From contig NZ_CP143423.1 in the NCBI RefSeq assembly GCF_014337925.2, positions 4,122,501 through 4,186,500 of the forward strand: a stretch of DNA of 64,000 bases. The letters are read 5' to 3'. The position numbers and the translations under genes were made by a program. Shown here one piece after another: positions 46,665-54,885 of this stretch; the first letter of the stretch is position 1, and each line of letters begins with the position of its first letter. This DNA is from Roseobacter fucihabitans (GTDB lineage Bacteria; Pseudomonadota; Alphaproteobacteria; Rhodobacterales; Rhodobacteraceae). The notes below the pieces were generated by a model. That model was not told where the DNA came from. It did no database searches and worked only from the letters and a program-made list of their open reading frames with translations.

Positions 46665-47261
46665 TCAATTCAATGTGGCACCTGTTGCATGCGGGCACAG
46701 TGTCAAAACGCGATCAGCCAGCCGATCCGCCTCGCGCATGTCATGCGTCACAAAAAGGCTCGCCGGACGGTGCCGGGCAATCAACGCCTCTGTCAGGCGC
46801 AACATCGCATCACCAGTATCGGAATCCAGAGACGCATAGGGTTCATCCATGATCAGCAGCTCGGGCTGCCCCGCAAAGGCGCGCGCCAGAGACAGCCGAC
46901 GCTGCTGGCCCAGTGACAATTGACCCGGAAAAAGCAACTCTTTTCCAGCAAGCCCCACCTCGGCCATTCTTTCGCGCGCATCCGTTGCGCTCAGACGGGG
47001 ATGCACCAACAGCAGGTTTTGCAATGCCGAGCGCCAGGGCAAAAGCGTCGGTTCCTGAAACACGAATGCCATCGCATCAGGCCGGATCACCGTTCCTTCA
47101 AAATCGTGATCCACGCCTGAAAGGATGCGTAACAAAGTGGATTTACCGATACCCGATGGCCCCACAAGCGCCAGTGTTTCACCTTTCGCAATGGTGAATG
47201 AAATATCGCCGAGCACGAGGACATCGCCAAAACGCTTGGATTTGACATCCACCCGGATCAC
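46665..47261 (-). CDS. NitT/TauT-type ABC transporter ATPase in the PQQ-associated operon
   Basis: A 198-residue ATPase with Walker A GPSGIGKST, signature LSLGQQRRLSLARAFA and Walker B LLIMDEPYASLD. The start is best placed at GTG 47261, which overlaps the permease stop as GTGA; the open frame extends to 47312 but would overlap the permease by 55 bases. With the permease and binding protein upstream it makes an importer of the nitrate/taurine/aliphatic-sulfonate class. It is the last gene of a seven-gene operon whose first genes belong to PQQ-enzyme systems. Confidence 0.87.
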   Translation of the reverse strand: MIRVDVKSKRFGDVLVLGDISFTIAKGETLALVGPSGIGKSTLLRILSGVDHDFEGTVIRPDAMAFVFQEPTLLPWRSALQNLLLVHPRLSATDARERMAEVGLAGKELLFPGQLSLGQQRRLSLARAFAGQPELLIMDEPYASLDSDTGDAMLRLTEALIARHRPASLFVTHDMREADRLADRVLTLCPHATGATLN

Positions 47262-48007
47262 GGCGCACGCCACCGGTTCGCGCGCCGTTCCATCGGTTGC
47301 AGGATCAGCCATTCAAAAAGCAGCATCACGCAGATAAACGAAAACGCATAGACCAGCACCATGGCCACATCGAAAAGTTGGAAATAGAGGTGGATCTGAA
47401 ACCCGACGCCCGAAGAGCGTCCCAGAAATTCGACCACCAGCACGATTTTCCAGATCACCGCCACACCGGAGCGGGCGGCGGCGGCGATGAATGGTGCCAG
47501 CTGGGGGAAAATCACGTGACGCATCCGGGTGAGCCAGGACATGCGGTAAACCTTGCTCATGGCATCCAGTTCCGGGTCCAGCGCGCGCGCGCCTTCGCGG
47601 ATGAGCACGGCGACATTGGGAACCTTGTTGAGGGTCACGGCAGTGATCGCGGCAGCCTCGGTCAATCCGATCCAGAGGTAACAGAGCACGATCAACACCA
47701 GCGCTGGCAGGTTCAGGAACACCACCAGCCAGGGGTCGAGCCAGCGGTTCAGCGCCGCAGAGCGTCCCATGGCCAGTCCGAGCGCAACCCCGAGCGACAT
47801 CGCCAGCGTGAAGGCCCAGATCACCCGCACCAAAGTCGCCCCGAGATGGGTGAACAATTCTCCCGACGCCAGTTCCTGTCGCCACGGCGGGATCAATTGC
47901 CATGGGGTGGGCAGTATCTGCGCGTCATCGCTCAGCAGTGCTGCGACCACCCAAAGCAACAAAAGCCCGCCCATTGACAGAACCGGCGTGAGCCGCGCGC
48001 TATGCAT
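47258..48007 (-). CDS. NitT/TauT-type ABC transporter permease
   Basis: A 249-residue permease with about six helices and the EAA-type loop (GARALDPELDAMSKVYRMSWLTRMRHVIFPQLAP) typical of SsuC/TauC proteins. It starts ten bases after the binding-protein gene. It differs from the ABC-2-type permease usually found in PQQ-alcohol-dehydrogenase and lanthanide-uptake clusters. Confidence 0.88.
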   Translation of the reverse strand: MHSARLTPVLSMGGLLLLWVVAALLSDDAQILPTPWQLIPPWRQELASGELFTHLGATLVRVIWAFTLAMSLGVALGLAMGRSAALNRWLDPWLVVFLNLPALVLIVLCYLWIGLTEAAAITAVTLNKVPNVAVLIREGARALDPELDAMSKVYRMSWLTRMRHVIFPQLAPFIAAAARSGVAVIWKIVLVVEFLGRSSGVGFQIHLYFQLFDVAMVLVYAFSFICVMLLFEWLILQPMERRANRWRAP

Positions 48008-48016
48008 ACCCCCGCC

Positions 48017-48985
48017 CTATTTCACATCCGCAAACAGACCATCCGGCAGGGATGTCGCCGACCCCACCAACTCCGGCCCGCCCAGATCATCCATCAGCAG
48101 TAACATTTTCTCCGCCGCCGCCTTATTTACAGGCCCACGCGCAGGGATACCCGCAATCCAGTCTGATTTAAGCTGTTGGAAATAAGCCTCTGTTCCCGCG
48201 TTCATGCGCGGACGGATGGCCTCCCATGCCGCATCTGACGTGAGCAGTAAGGCCTTGGCCGCCCGGCTGGCCTCAAAGAAAGATTGCGCCAGATCAGGGT
48301 GGTCGTTCAGAAATGCCTCCTTGAAGTAATACCCCAGCAAAGGCGTGTCCGTATCCAGACCCAGCGCCGCTCCCGCCTGTTCTACCGAGATCAGTTCCCG
48401 CATACCCTCGGCCTTGTTGCGCGCGAGAAAATGCCAGAAATTGATCGCGCCGACATAAGCCCCGCCATTGGCCGATTTGAAAATCAACGGCGGCGCGCCG
48501 TAAACCTGATCGGTGTCAGCCTTGAGGTCAAACCCATATTGTTGTTGCGCGTAGGCGCGCAGGATCAGCCATGATTTATCCAGCGGCCCCCCTGCAATCC
48601 CGATTTTACCGCCCTTGAGGTCTGCAAGAGTGGCTGCGGTGCTGTCATTTGGCACGACCACACCGCCGACGGCTTTGGAATATGGGATGAATACATAGCC
48701 CTTTCCGGCAGCGCGCTGACGCGCCACCCAAATCCAATCGGCCACCGCCATATCGGCCTCGCCACCTTCCACGGCAATGCGCGTCGCACCGTTATCGGCA
48801 TAGGGCTGCACATCGAGGATAAAGCCGTTCTGGCGATCAAACCCATTATCAATGATCGTGGCCAACTCCCAATTGACCGTCCCGATCTTGAGGACGGCCG
48901 CCCGGATCACGGGCAAATCTTCGGCCCAGGCCATCCCGGTCCCGCCCAAAACCATCGCACAAATCAATTTGACAAGATGTTTCAT
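48017..48985 (-). CDS. NMT1/SsuA-type periplasmic binding protein
   Basis: The 322-residue protein has a signal peptide (about 1-20, AWA-E) and the SsuA/NMT1 fold: IRAAVLKIGTVNWELATIIDNGFDRQNGF at the start, EGGEADMAVADWIWVARQRAAGKG, and LKGGKIGIAGGPLDKSW. Relatives bind thiamine precursors, sulfonates or nitrate. Its close linkage to xox-system genes suggests a ligand related to methanol oxidation, such as a cofactor or metal chelate; this is inference. ATG 48985 starts the signal peptide. Confidence 0.87.
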   Translation of the reverse strand: MKHLVKLICAMVLGGTGMAWAEDLPVIRAAVLKIGTVNWELATIIDNGFDRQNGFILDVQPYADNGATRIAVEGGEADMAVADWIWVARQRAAGKGYVFIPYSKAVGGVVVPNDSTAATLADLKGGKIGIAGGPLDKSWLILRAYAQQQYGFDLKADTDQVYGAPPLIFKSANGGAYVGAINFWHFLARNKAEGMRELISVEQAGAALGLDTDTPLLGYYFKEAFLNDHPDLAQSFFEASRAAKALLLTSDAAWEAIRPRMNAGTEAYFQQLKSDWIAGIPARGPVNKAAAEKMLLLMDDLGGPELVGSATSLPDGLFADVK

Positions 48986-49008
48986 CAGGGCCTCCCGGCG
49001 TATTCTCC

Positions 49009-49260
49009 TCATTCAGCGCGGCGGCTCACCTCATTGAACGCCTTGTCTAATTTGATGTCGAACTGGTTGCCACCTTTGCAGATCACATCATCCAGATCAT
49101 AGCCGTCCTCTTCGACCTCAATGTCATCAGGGTCCATCTGGCACTCGATGGAGGCTAACATCGCCTCGATCTTTTCCACGGTTTCGGCGTCCAAGTGACC
49201 CGCCGCAAACGCCGGCGCCCCGATCAAAGTGGCCACCGCCAAGGTCAATAAATGTTTCAT
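49009..49260 (-). CDS. Tiny acidic PepSY-like periplasmic protein
   Basis: The 83-residue precursor has a signal peptide (about 1-19) and a mature part of about 63 residues with some 19 Asp/Glu. An acidic patch lies at 43-58 (DPDDIEVEEDGYDLDD). The order of one helix (ETVEKIEAMLASIE) and strands (DIEVEEDGYDLDDVICKGGNQFDIKLD) resembles a single PepSY domain. C40 and C61 could form a disulfide. Metal binding is plausible. It lies 17 bases downstream of a 145-residue periplasmic protein gene and 23 bases upstream of the binding-protein gene. Confidence 0.8.
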   Translation of the reverse strand: MKHLLTLAVATLIGAPAFAAGHLDAETVEKIEAMLASIECQMDPDDIEVEEDGYDLDDVICKGGNQFDIKLDKAFNEVSRRAE

Positions 49261-49277
49261 GCGTATCTGCCCCCTAT

Positions 49278-49715
49278 TTACTGAATCGAAAGCGTGATGG
49301 ATTGCGACTCGCCGGTCGATCCGGGAATGCGCAGCGTATGACTGCCCGGCTTGATCGCAACAAAGGATAATTCCGCCACGCCTGCCTTGTCGAACTCGAT
49401 GCTGTCGATCGCCATGGGCCGGATTTCGATGCTGTTGATGACGATCTCGTTCATCCAGATCGCGCGAAAGAAACTAGACCCCTCCACCGCCAGTTCTGCC
49501 GATCCATCCGCCGTGATTTCCATTTTGTAATAGGCACCCGATTGCAATTGCACGTCTTGTCCCAACGGTTGCCCCGAAGCCAGCAAGACCTTGATCGTCT
49601 CGCCCCGATTGCATTTCGCCAACAACCCGGCGAACCCCAGATCGTCACAAAGCAGGGCCGCCATGACCGGCCCCCCCATCACCGCAAGCACCGCGGCACC
49701 TATCAAATTTCGCAT
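49278..49715 (-). CDS. Periplasmic protein of unknown function (beta-sandwich-like) in the PQQ operon
   Basis: I do not recognise a named family. The 145-residue precursor has a signal peptide (about 1-20), two cysteines early in the mature part (C23, C35) and a beta-rich body ending SFVAIKPGSHTLRIPG, which recalls cupredoxin- or Ig-like folds without an obvious copper site. It lies between the beta-propeller gene (21 bases upstream) and the PepSY-like gene, so it belongs to the operon. Confidence 0.75.
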   Translation of the reverse strand: MRNLIGAAVLAVMGGPVMAALLCDDLGFAGLLAKCNRGETIKVLLASGQPLGQDVQLQSGAYYKMEITADGSAELAVEGSSFFRAIWMNEIVINSIEIRPMAIDSIEFDKAGVAELSFVAIKPGSHTLRIPGSTGESQSITLSIQ

Positions 49716-49736
49716 ATCGTTCCTCCCTCTTTTGCC

Positions 49737-50708
49737 TTAGTCGATCACCACAACCCCCCAGGGTTGCTGGCCGACCTGAATGGATTTGATCGCCTTTTCG
49801 CGGGCCACATCAATGACCGTAATGTCATTGGAATTCCCATTGGTGGTCAGCAGGAATTTCTCATCCGGTGTGAAATCAAGCTGCCAGACGCGCTGCCCCA
49901 CGAGGATGTAATCCAGAACCTCAAGGCTTTGCGCATCCACCACCGCGACCCGGTTCGACGGCCCCAGCGCCACAAAGAGCCGCGTGCCATCCGCCGTTAC
50001 CCGCGCGCCCACGGGTTGCAGCCATTCGGGTTGAATTCCCGCCACCTCAAAGGAGATTTTACCAACGACAGTGGGCGCGCCATCTTCCGCGATGTCCATC
50101 ACCGTGACGGTCCCACCGATCTCGGAGGTCACAAAAAGGCGCTTCCCATCCGCCGTGTAATGCGCATAACGCGGGCGTTGATCGACGAGGATATTATGTT
50201 TGATCTTATAGTCTTCGGTCGAAATGAAATGCGCCATATTGGTCGTCTCGGAGGTATTGACCACCCATTTGGCATCCGGGCTCATGCCCATGCCCTCGGG
50301 TTCCACGCCCACCGGCACCTCGGCCAGAATGGTGCGGGTTTGCGTATCGGTCACCGTCACCAGATTGTCATCCTCATTGGCGATATAAAGCCGCTTGCCT
50401 GACGGCTCCAGAATGAACAATTCCGGGTCGGGGCCAGACGGCAGGCTGGGCAATTCTTCATAGGTTTCCGCATCAAAGACCCGCACCAGATTATCATCCG
50501 AGGCACAGACGTAAATCACGCTACCATCCGGGCTGGCCGTGATTCCGCGCGGGCGGTTACCCGCAAAAAATTCCGTCTCCACCTCCCAGGTTTCGGTATT
50601 CACCACGGTGATCGTATTGCCGCGTTCGTTGGAGATGAACGCCTTGCCGGCATCAACCGGCCCCGCCAACAAAGCAGCAATGGGGAGTGCGAGGAAAGCC
50701 GATTTCAT
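49737..50708 (-). CDS. PQQ-associated YVTN beta-propeller protein
   Basis: A 323-residue periplasmic protein with a signal peptide (about 1-20) and repeated YVTN-type blades (AFISNERGNTITVVNTETWEVE, IYVCASDDNLVRVFDAETYEEL, LYIANEDDNLVTVTDTQTRTI, RLFVTSEIGGTVTVMDI, FLLTTNGNSNDITVIDV). This is the PQQ-dependent-catabolism-associated propeller that accompanies quinoprotein dehydrogenases and lanthanide-uptake (lut) genes. ATG 50708 starts the signal peptide, 13 bases after the previous gene. Confidence 0.88.
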   Translation of the reverse strand: MKSAFLALPIAALLAGPVDAGKAFISNERGNTITVVNTETWEVETEFFAGNRPRGITASPDGSVIYVCASDDNLVRVFDAETYEELPSLPSGPDPELFILEPSGKRLYIANEDDNLVTVTDTQTRTILAEVPVGVEPEGMGMSPDAKWVVNTSETTNMAHFISTEDYKIKHNILVDQRPRYAHYTADGKRLFVTSEIGGTVTVMDIAEDGAPTVVGKISFEVAGIQPEWLQPVGARVTADGTRLFVALGPSNRVAVVDAQSLEVLDYILVGQRVWQLDFTPDEKFLLTTNGNSNDITVIDVAREKAIKSIQVGQQPWGVVVID

Positions 50709-50721
50709 CTGTAATCTCCGT

Positions 50722-51906
50722 TCATTCAAATTGCGTGCAACTGGATTCGGGACGATCAAGCCCCATGGTATCCAGCAGAGAGTTTTGGTGCAGGAACCCC
50801 TCCTGCGGGCTGACGCTGACGGTGATCATCCCGTCATAAAGCAGGATCGGCTGGCGCAATTGGCCGTTCCAGTCGCGAAACGTCACCTTTTGACCTTTGA
50901 AAGCCGCCAGTTCAAACGCATCCGAAACCGCATAGTCGCGCACACCGTCGGGTTCGGCGGTATTGGCGCGCGTCACCGCCTCGCCAATCACGCGCAGGGC
51001 CAGCCAGACGTTGTAATCCTCGGGCTTGGCATATCGCCCGGTCAAACCTTCGAAACGGGTCTGGTATTGCGTCGCACCGTAAGCTTCATGCGCACCGTGA
51101 AAGGTGGTCGGCACCAGGCCGCCCGACCCCATGACCGGGCGCGGCGTCCACAAATGATAACTCAGGAAGCGCGCGAAATAATCGGTGCCATCGGCGGCAA
51201 TCACAACGTCATGATCCTCGGCCCCCTGCGTAAAGGTCGGCAATTGGCGCTGCACCAACACATGCCCGGAATCGGTACGGCGCGACCCGCCGGTGTCCTC
51301 GAACGCGCGATCCTCGACAATGCGCGCCCCGAACTTGCGCGCGGCCTTGCGGTAAGCCTCGGCCAGCGCCACATCCGCCGGGTTGGAGCCTGAGATCAGG
51401 AACCAATCCGTCCATTTCTTCCAAACCGCAAATTGCGCCACCGCATCGGCCATCATCGCATTGGACGGTGCCGTGTGCAGCAGGTTACCCCGGCATGACC
51501 CATCGCGCAGCTCAACATCCGGCGCGCGCGCATTGAAGACCAAGGCCCCCGCCGCCGCCGCTTGATCGCTCAGACGTAACAATTCCGCAGCGCGGGCTTG
51601 CACGACGATCAAGCGGATCCCATCCTCCAGGATTTGCGCCATCGTGGCTTCTGCCGCTTCCGGCGTGCTTGCCGCGGTCACAGTCTCATAGGTATGGCCC
51701 AGAAAACCGCCCGTCGTCCCATTGTCCTCATCCGCCAGCGCCGCCCCGGCGAACCCCAGATCGGCGGGAGGCAAATCATAGCGGCTGATCGGCAGGAGCG
51801 TCGGGTAATCCACGCGCAGGACGGCCGCCTTGACATCAATCGCCAAAGCAACACCCGCCGATAGACAAAAAGCCATCGCCAACAGCGATACGCGCAATTG
51901 AAACAC
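50722..51906 (-). CDS. PQQ-alcohol-dehydrogenase-system periplasmic binding protein
   Basis: The 394-residue precursor is a Leu/Ile/Val-binding-type protein of the group found with PQQ-dependent alcohol dehydrogenases (AIDVKAAVLRVDYPTLLPISRYD, then GGFLGHTYE, and DSGHVLVQRQLPTFTQGAEDHDVV). It is first in the leftward operon. The start is GTG 51906, with GGAGG five bases upstream and the signal peptide directly after; longer starts are unsupported. A shared 17-bp palindrome lies 126-142 bases upstream. Confidence 0.85.
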   Translation of the reverse strand: MFQLRVSLLAMAFCLSAGVALAIDVKAAVLRVDYPTLLPISRYDLPPADLGFAGAALADEDNGTTGGFLGHTYETVTAASTPEAAEATMAQILEDGIRLIVVQARAAELLRLSDQAAAAGALVFNARAPDVELRDGSCRGNLLHTAPSNAMMADAVAQFAVWKKWTDWFLISGSNPADVALAEAYRKAARKFGARIVEDRAFEDTGGSRRTDSGHVLVQRQLPTFTQGAEDHDVVIAADGTDYFARFLSYHLWTPRPVMGSGGLVPTTFHGAHEAYGATQYQTRFEGLTGRYAKPEDYNVWLALRVIGEAVTRANTAEPDGVRDYAVSDAFELAAFKGQKVTFRDWNGQLRQPILLYDGMITVSVSPQEGFLHQNSLLDTMGLDRPESSCTQFE

Positions 51907-52031
51907 CTGATCCTCCCTCGCCCACCACCCTGGATGGTCCCACCCTTTACGCCCCGCCAAAGCCATACAGTAAACCGATACTTTTGGCCGGGTTGTCGCA
52001 AGGAGCCTAGCAGCACCAAGATAAATCACGA

Positions 52032-52048
52032 TTCTTATTTTTTAAGAA
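52032..52048. promoter_or_regulatory. palindrome TTCTTA-N5-TAAGAA, copy 1
   Basis: A perfect 6-bp dyad with a 5-base spacer (TTTTT) in the divergent promoter between the PQQ-associated operon and the gene at 52056. An identical dyad with a different spacer occurs at 59841-59857 before the adhI-xoxF operon. Identity of arms with variable spacer points to a protein-binding site. Confidence 0.65.
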
Positions 52049-52055
52049 CAGGCCT

Positions 52056-52541
52056 ATGCGACTGATCATCCTTGCTTTTCTGGCTGCCAGCGGCGCGCAT
52101 GCCCAAGAACGTGTGGCGTTTTTTGGCATGACCCTGCTGGACACCTCTCTTCAGACCGGTGCGACCGGTGCAGACCCCGCCGAGACCGCGCGGCTTGCAA
52201 AACTGGAGGATATGGTACGCGACCGCTTTAGGACCGAAAACTATGTTCTGGTCGATATTGAACCTGCGCGACGCGAAATCGACAGGGTGGCCAATGTGGC
52301 AAAATGCTATGGCTGTGACACCCGCATCGCAACGCAACTTGGCGCGGATTATGCGCTGGTCGGCGAGGTGCAAAAAGTGTCAAATCTGATCATCGCGATG
52401 AACCTGCAACTGCGGGATGCAGATACCGGCCAGATGATCCGGGGCGGCGTTGTCGATATTCGCGGCAATACCGATGAAAGCTGGGAACGGGGCATGCGTT
52501 ACCTTCTGAAAAACCGGATTTTTGTGGCAGAAAAACCATGA
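52056..52541 (+). CDS. Periplasmic DUF3280/DUF2380-like protein
   Basis: The 161-residue precursor has a signal peptide (about 1-16, AHA-Q) and a body resembling DUF2380/DUF3280 proteins often found with PQQ enzymes (VAFFGMTLLDTSLQ, KCYGCDTRIATQLGADYALVGEVQKVSNLIIAMNLQLRDADTG). A CxxC pair lies in KCYGC. Function is unknown. It is divergent from the PQQ-associated operon, and the palindrome sits where its ribosome site would be, so its expression may be tied to the same regulator. Confidence 0.78.
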   Translation: MRLIILAFLAASGAHAQERVAFFGMTLLDTSLQTGATGADPAETARLAKLEDMVRDRFRTENYVLVDIEPARREIDRVANVAKCYGCDTRIATQLGADYALVGEVQKVSNLIIAMNLQLRDADTGQMIRGGVVDIRGNTDESWERGMRYLLKNRIFVAEKP

Positions 52542-52601
52542 GCACAGCAGTCCCCGCACCGGTTGCGCACGCTGAGAACAAAAAACGTCGCCAGATGCAT
52601 T

Positions 52602-52622
52602 TTTGTGATATGGTTACACAAA
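52602..52622. promoter_or_regulatory. inverted repeat upstream of the first SoxYZ-like carrier
   Basis: TTTGTG (52602-52607) and CACAAA (52617-52622) form a 6-bp dyad with a 9-base spacer, 50 bases before the start codon. CACAAA/TTTGTG half-sites also occur at 59818-59823 and 61713-61718 in the other xox-related promoters. Confidence 0.4.
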
Positions 52623-52671
52623 TACCTGCGAACCACGACATGATAAGACCGCGCAGTGCAGGAGATCGAAG

Positions 52672-53484
52672 ATGAAACACCTCTCTATAATCGCGTCATT
52701 GCTGATGGCGACCGCCCTGCCTCTGGGGGCCAGCACCGAAAGCTGGGACGCGGTCAAAGCACAGCTTTACGGCGAGCGCACTATGCTGAGCGGCGATGGG
52801 ATTATCGCGATTGATGCGCCCTACCGCACGCCCGATGATACGCGCACGGATCTGGCCGCACAAATTCAGGCACCGCCCGGAGCAGAGATCGTCAAGGTCA
52901 CGGTTGTGCTGGATGAAAACCCCATGCCCGTCTCGGCGGTCTTCGATCTGGATCGGCCCCAGCCCGGTTTCTATTTCGATCTGACCATGCGGGTGAACGG
53001 GCCAACACCCTTGCATGTGATCGCGGAAACCTCTGATGGTCGGTTGTTTGTATCTGAAACCTTCGTGAAGACCTCCGGGACGGGGGCTTGTTCCGCACCT
53101 CCGGGGACCAACCCGGAACTGGCACTGGCCAGTCTGGGCCGTATGGACATTGACGTGGTGGGCGCGGTGCCGGGCATTGATGCGGGCAAATTGACCAACC
53201 TCGCCTCAAGGCTCAGCCGGATGGACGTGGATATTTCACACCCCTCCCATTCGGGTATGCAGATGGATCAGATTTCTCTGCTGTTCGTCCCGATGCGCTA
53301 TGTTGAAAGCGTCGAGATTGATCTGGATGGGGCCGGGTTCGTGGATGTCACGGGCTCAATTTCACTCTCGGAAAACCCGCGTCTGGGTCTCGCCGTGCCG
53401 CAAAGCACGCGATCGGTTGATGTCACTATGACCGATACCGACGGCACCGTCAGCCACGCGCGCAAGGACCTGCCGGGCTTTTGA
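52672..53484 (+). CDS. Quinoprotein-associated SoxYZ-like carrier, copy 1
   Basis: The 270-residue precursor fuses a SoxY-like and a SoxZ-like domain. The SoxY part ends in a cysteine-bearing arm, TSGTGACSAPP with C140, equivalent to the GGCGG arm but internal; a SoxZ-like sandwich follows (about 160-265, DISHPSHSGMQMDQISLLFVPMRYVESVEI). Such fusions accompany PQQ dehydrogenases and their role is unproven. It has a signal peptide. It converges with the CxxxCW protein gene. Confidence 0.88.
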   Translation: MKHLSIIASLLMATALPLGASTESWDAVKAQLYGERTMLSGDGIIAIDAPYRTPDDTRTDLAAQIQAPPGAEIVKVTVVLDENPMPVSAVFDLDRPQPGFYFDLTMRVNGPTPLHVIAETSDGRLFVSETFVKTSGTGACSAPPGTNPELALASLGRMDIDVVGAVPGIDAGKLTNLASRLSRMDVDISHPSHSGMQMDQISLLFVPMRYVESVEIDLDGAGFVDVTGSISLSENPRLGLAVPQSTRSVDVTMTDTDGTVSHARKDLPGF

Positions 53485-53488
53485 GCCG

Positions 53489-54043
53489 CTATTGCGTTTG
53501 GGGTTGACCCTCCATCGGCGTGATCCGTTCCAGCGGATAATCCCATAGCGTCCAGCCATCGGTGCCTTCGGGCATCCAATAAACGTTTGAATATCCCCAT
53601 TCGATGGCGCGTTTGGCGGCATTCCAGCTCATCCAGCAATCCTCCAGGCAAAAAATCACCACCGGATGCGCCGGATCACCCTGCGTGACCTTTTCCAAAC
53701 CCGCGCGGAAATACTCCGCTGTCACATCCGCAATTGCACCATAGCCGACATTGGGCAGCCAGATCGCACCGGGGATCGAGTTGCGCGGTTTATCTCGCCA
53801 GATCGTACCCTCAGGCAGGTTCGCGGGTTTGGGCGGTTGGGGCAGCACGTCGATGAAGGCGGCATCGCCCGTGCGCCAGAGGTCATAGGCACCTTCGGGG
53901 CCGAGCAACGTGGCACCCACCAGGCTTTCGGGGACGGCATCGCGGTAATGATCCATTCGGTAATCGCCAGGTTCGGGAACCGTTTGCGCGCCTCCCGCCA
54001 GCGGCAGCGCCAAAAACGCAGCCACCAACAGGAACCGTATCAA
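53489..54043 (-). CDS. PQQ-associated rhodanese-like CxxxCW protein
   Basis: A 184-residue precursor with a signal peptide (to about residue 20) and a rhodanese-like domain. The pair C132 and C136 followed by W (FCLEDCWMSWNAAKRA) corresponds to the motif named in PQQ-dependent-catabolism-associated proteins. The rhodanese fold suggests sulfur or thiol chemistry with the SoxYZ-like carriers; this is inference. It overlaps xoxJ by four bases. Confidence 0.87.
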   Translation of the reverse strand: MIRFLLVAAFLALPLAGGAQTVPEPGDYRMDHYRDAVPESLVGATLLGPEGAYDLWRTGDAAFIDVLPQPPKPANLPEGTIWRDKPRNSIPGAIWLPNVGYGAIADVTAEYFRAGLEKVTQGDPAHPVVIFCLEDCWMSWNAAKRAIEWGYSNVYWMPEGTDGWTLWDYPLERITPMEGQPQTQ

Positions 54044-54885
54044 TTTGAAATCTCCATCACTTCCGTCCCGAGGTCCGTGACCAACGGCACCCCGGCATCG
54101 ACCAGAAGCGCGTTGATCTCATCCTGATTGCGCCGGATGAGCGAGTTGAGTTCGCGCTGCCAGACCTTCTCTCCCTGCCGTACCCCCATGGTGATGCGGA
54201 AGAACAGCCGGGGCGGCAGTTCCTCCTTGATCAAAGGGATCACCTTGAGACCCGGATACCCGGTCTTGACCAGCGGCCCACCAAGCGGCCCCCACAGGAT
54301 GGCCGCATCAATATCGCCCGCTGCAAGATCGCTCAGCATATCCCCCGCAGGGCTTTCGTGACGCCGATCCACCACCAGGTTGTAGGCCTTGGCCTTGCCG
54401 ATCAGCCCGTTACGCGCCAGATGCGCCGACGGCGGCGTACCCGCGATGATGCCGATACGACGGCCCTTGAGCGCGGGATCGGAGAGCGATTGAACACCCG
54501 CAAGATCCCCGTCCGCGGCCACGATCAGCGTATAAACGGAGGTAAAATAATGGTTGGTATTGAGCACCAGCTCATGCCCCTGCGCATAGCCTATGATCAC
54601 GTCACAAAGCTTTGCATTCAGCGTATTGCGCACAAAACCCGTGGCCATCGGATACCAGGCATATTGCACCGGCAAGTCCAGCTTGGCACCCACAAGCTCA
54701 GCCAGACGGTTTTCGAAACCAGTCTCTTCCCGGTCCGACATTGGAAAATTCGCGGGGTCCGCACAGACACGAAAGGCGTTGTTGGACACAAGATCGGAGG
54801 TCTGTGCACCGAGCGACCCCGCGAGGGAGAACCCCATGACCAGGGGTATCAGCAGGTTTCGAATTCTATCAGCCCATGCAGGCAT
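54040..54885 (-). CDS. xoxJ: XoxJ, periplasmic binding-protein-like partner of XoxF
   Basis: The 281-residue precursor resembles MxaJ/XoxJ, a family-3 binding-protein fold next to methanol dehydrogenase genes (FRVCADPANFPMSDREETGFENRLAELVGAKLDLPVQYAWYP, then CDVIIGYAQGHELV). XoxJ is thought to help activate or assemble XoxF. ATG 54885 has GAGAGG six bases upstream and overlaps the xoxG end by 17 bases. Its stop overlaps the CxxxCW gene start. Confidence 0.87.
   Translation of the reverse strand: MPAWADRIRNLLIPLVMGFSLAGSLGAQTSDLVSNNAFRVCADPANFPMSDREETGFENRLAELVGAKLDLPVQYAWYPMATGFVRNTLNAKLCDVIIGYAQGHELVLNTNHYFTSVYTLIVAADGDLAGVQSLSDPALKGRRIGIIAGTPPSAHLARNGLIGKAKAYNLVVDRRHESPAGDMLSDLAAGDIDAAILWGPLGGPLVKTGYPGLKVIPLIKEELPPRLFFRITMGVRQGEKVWQRELNSLIRRNQDEINALLVDAGVPLVTDLGTEVMEISN

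Noticed and set aside
46665-48985. Taurine or aliphatic sulfonate importer
   Set aside because: The family fits, but no desulfonation gene is near and the operon is shared with PQQ-system proteins, so no sulfonate role was assigned.
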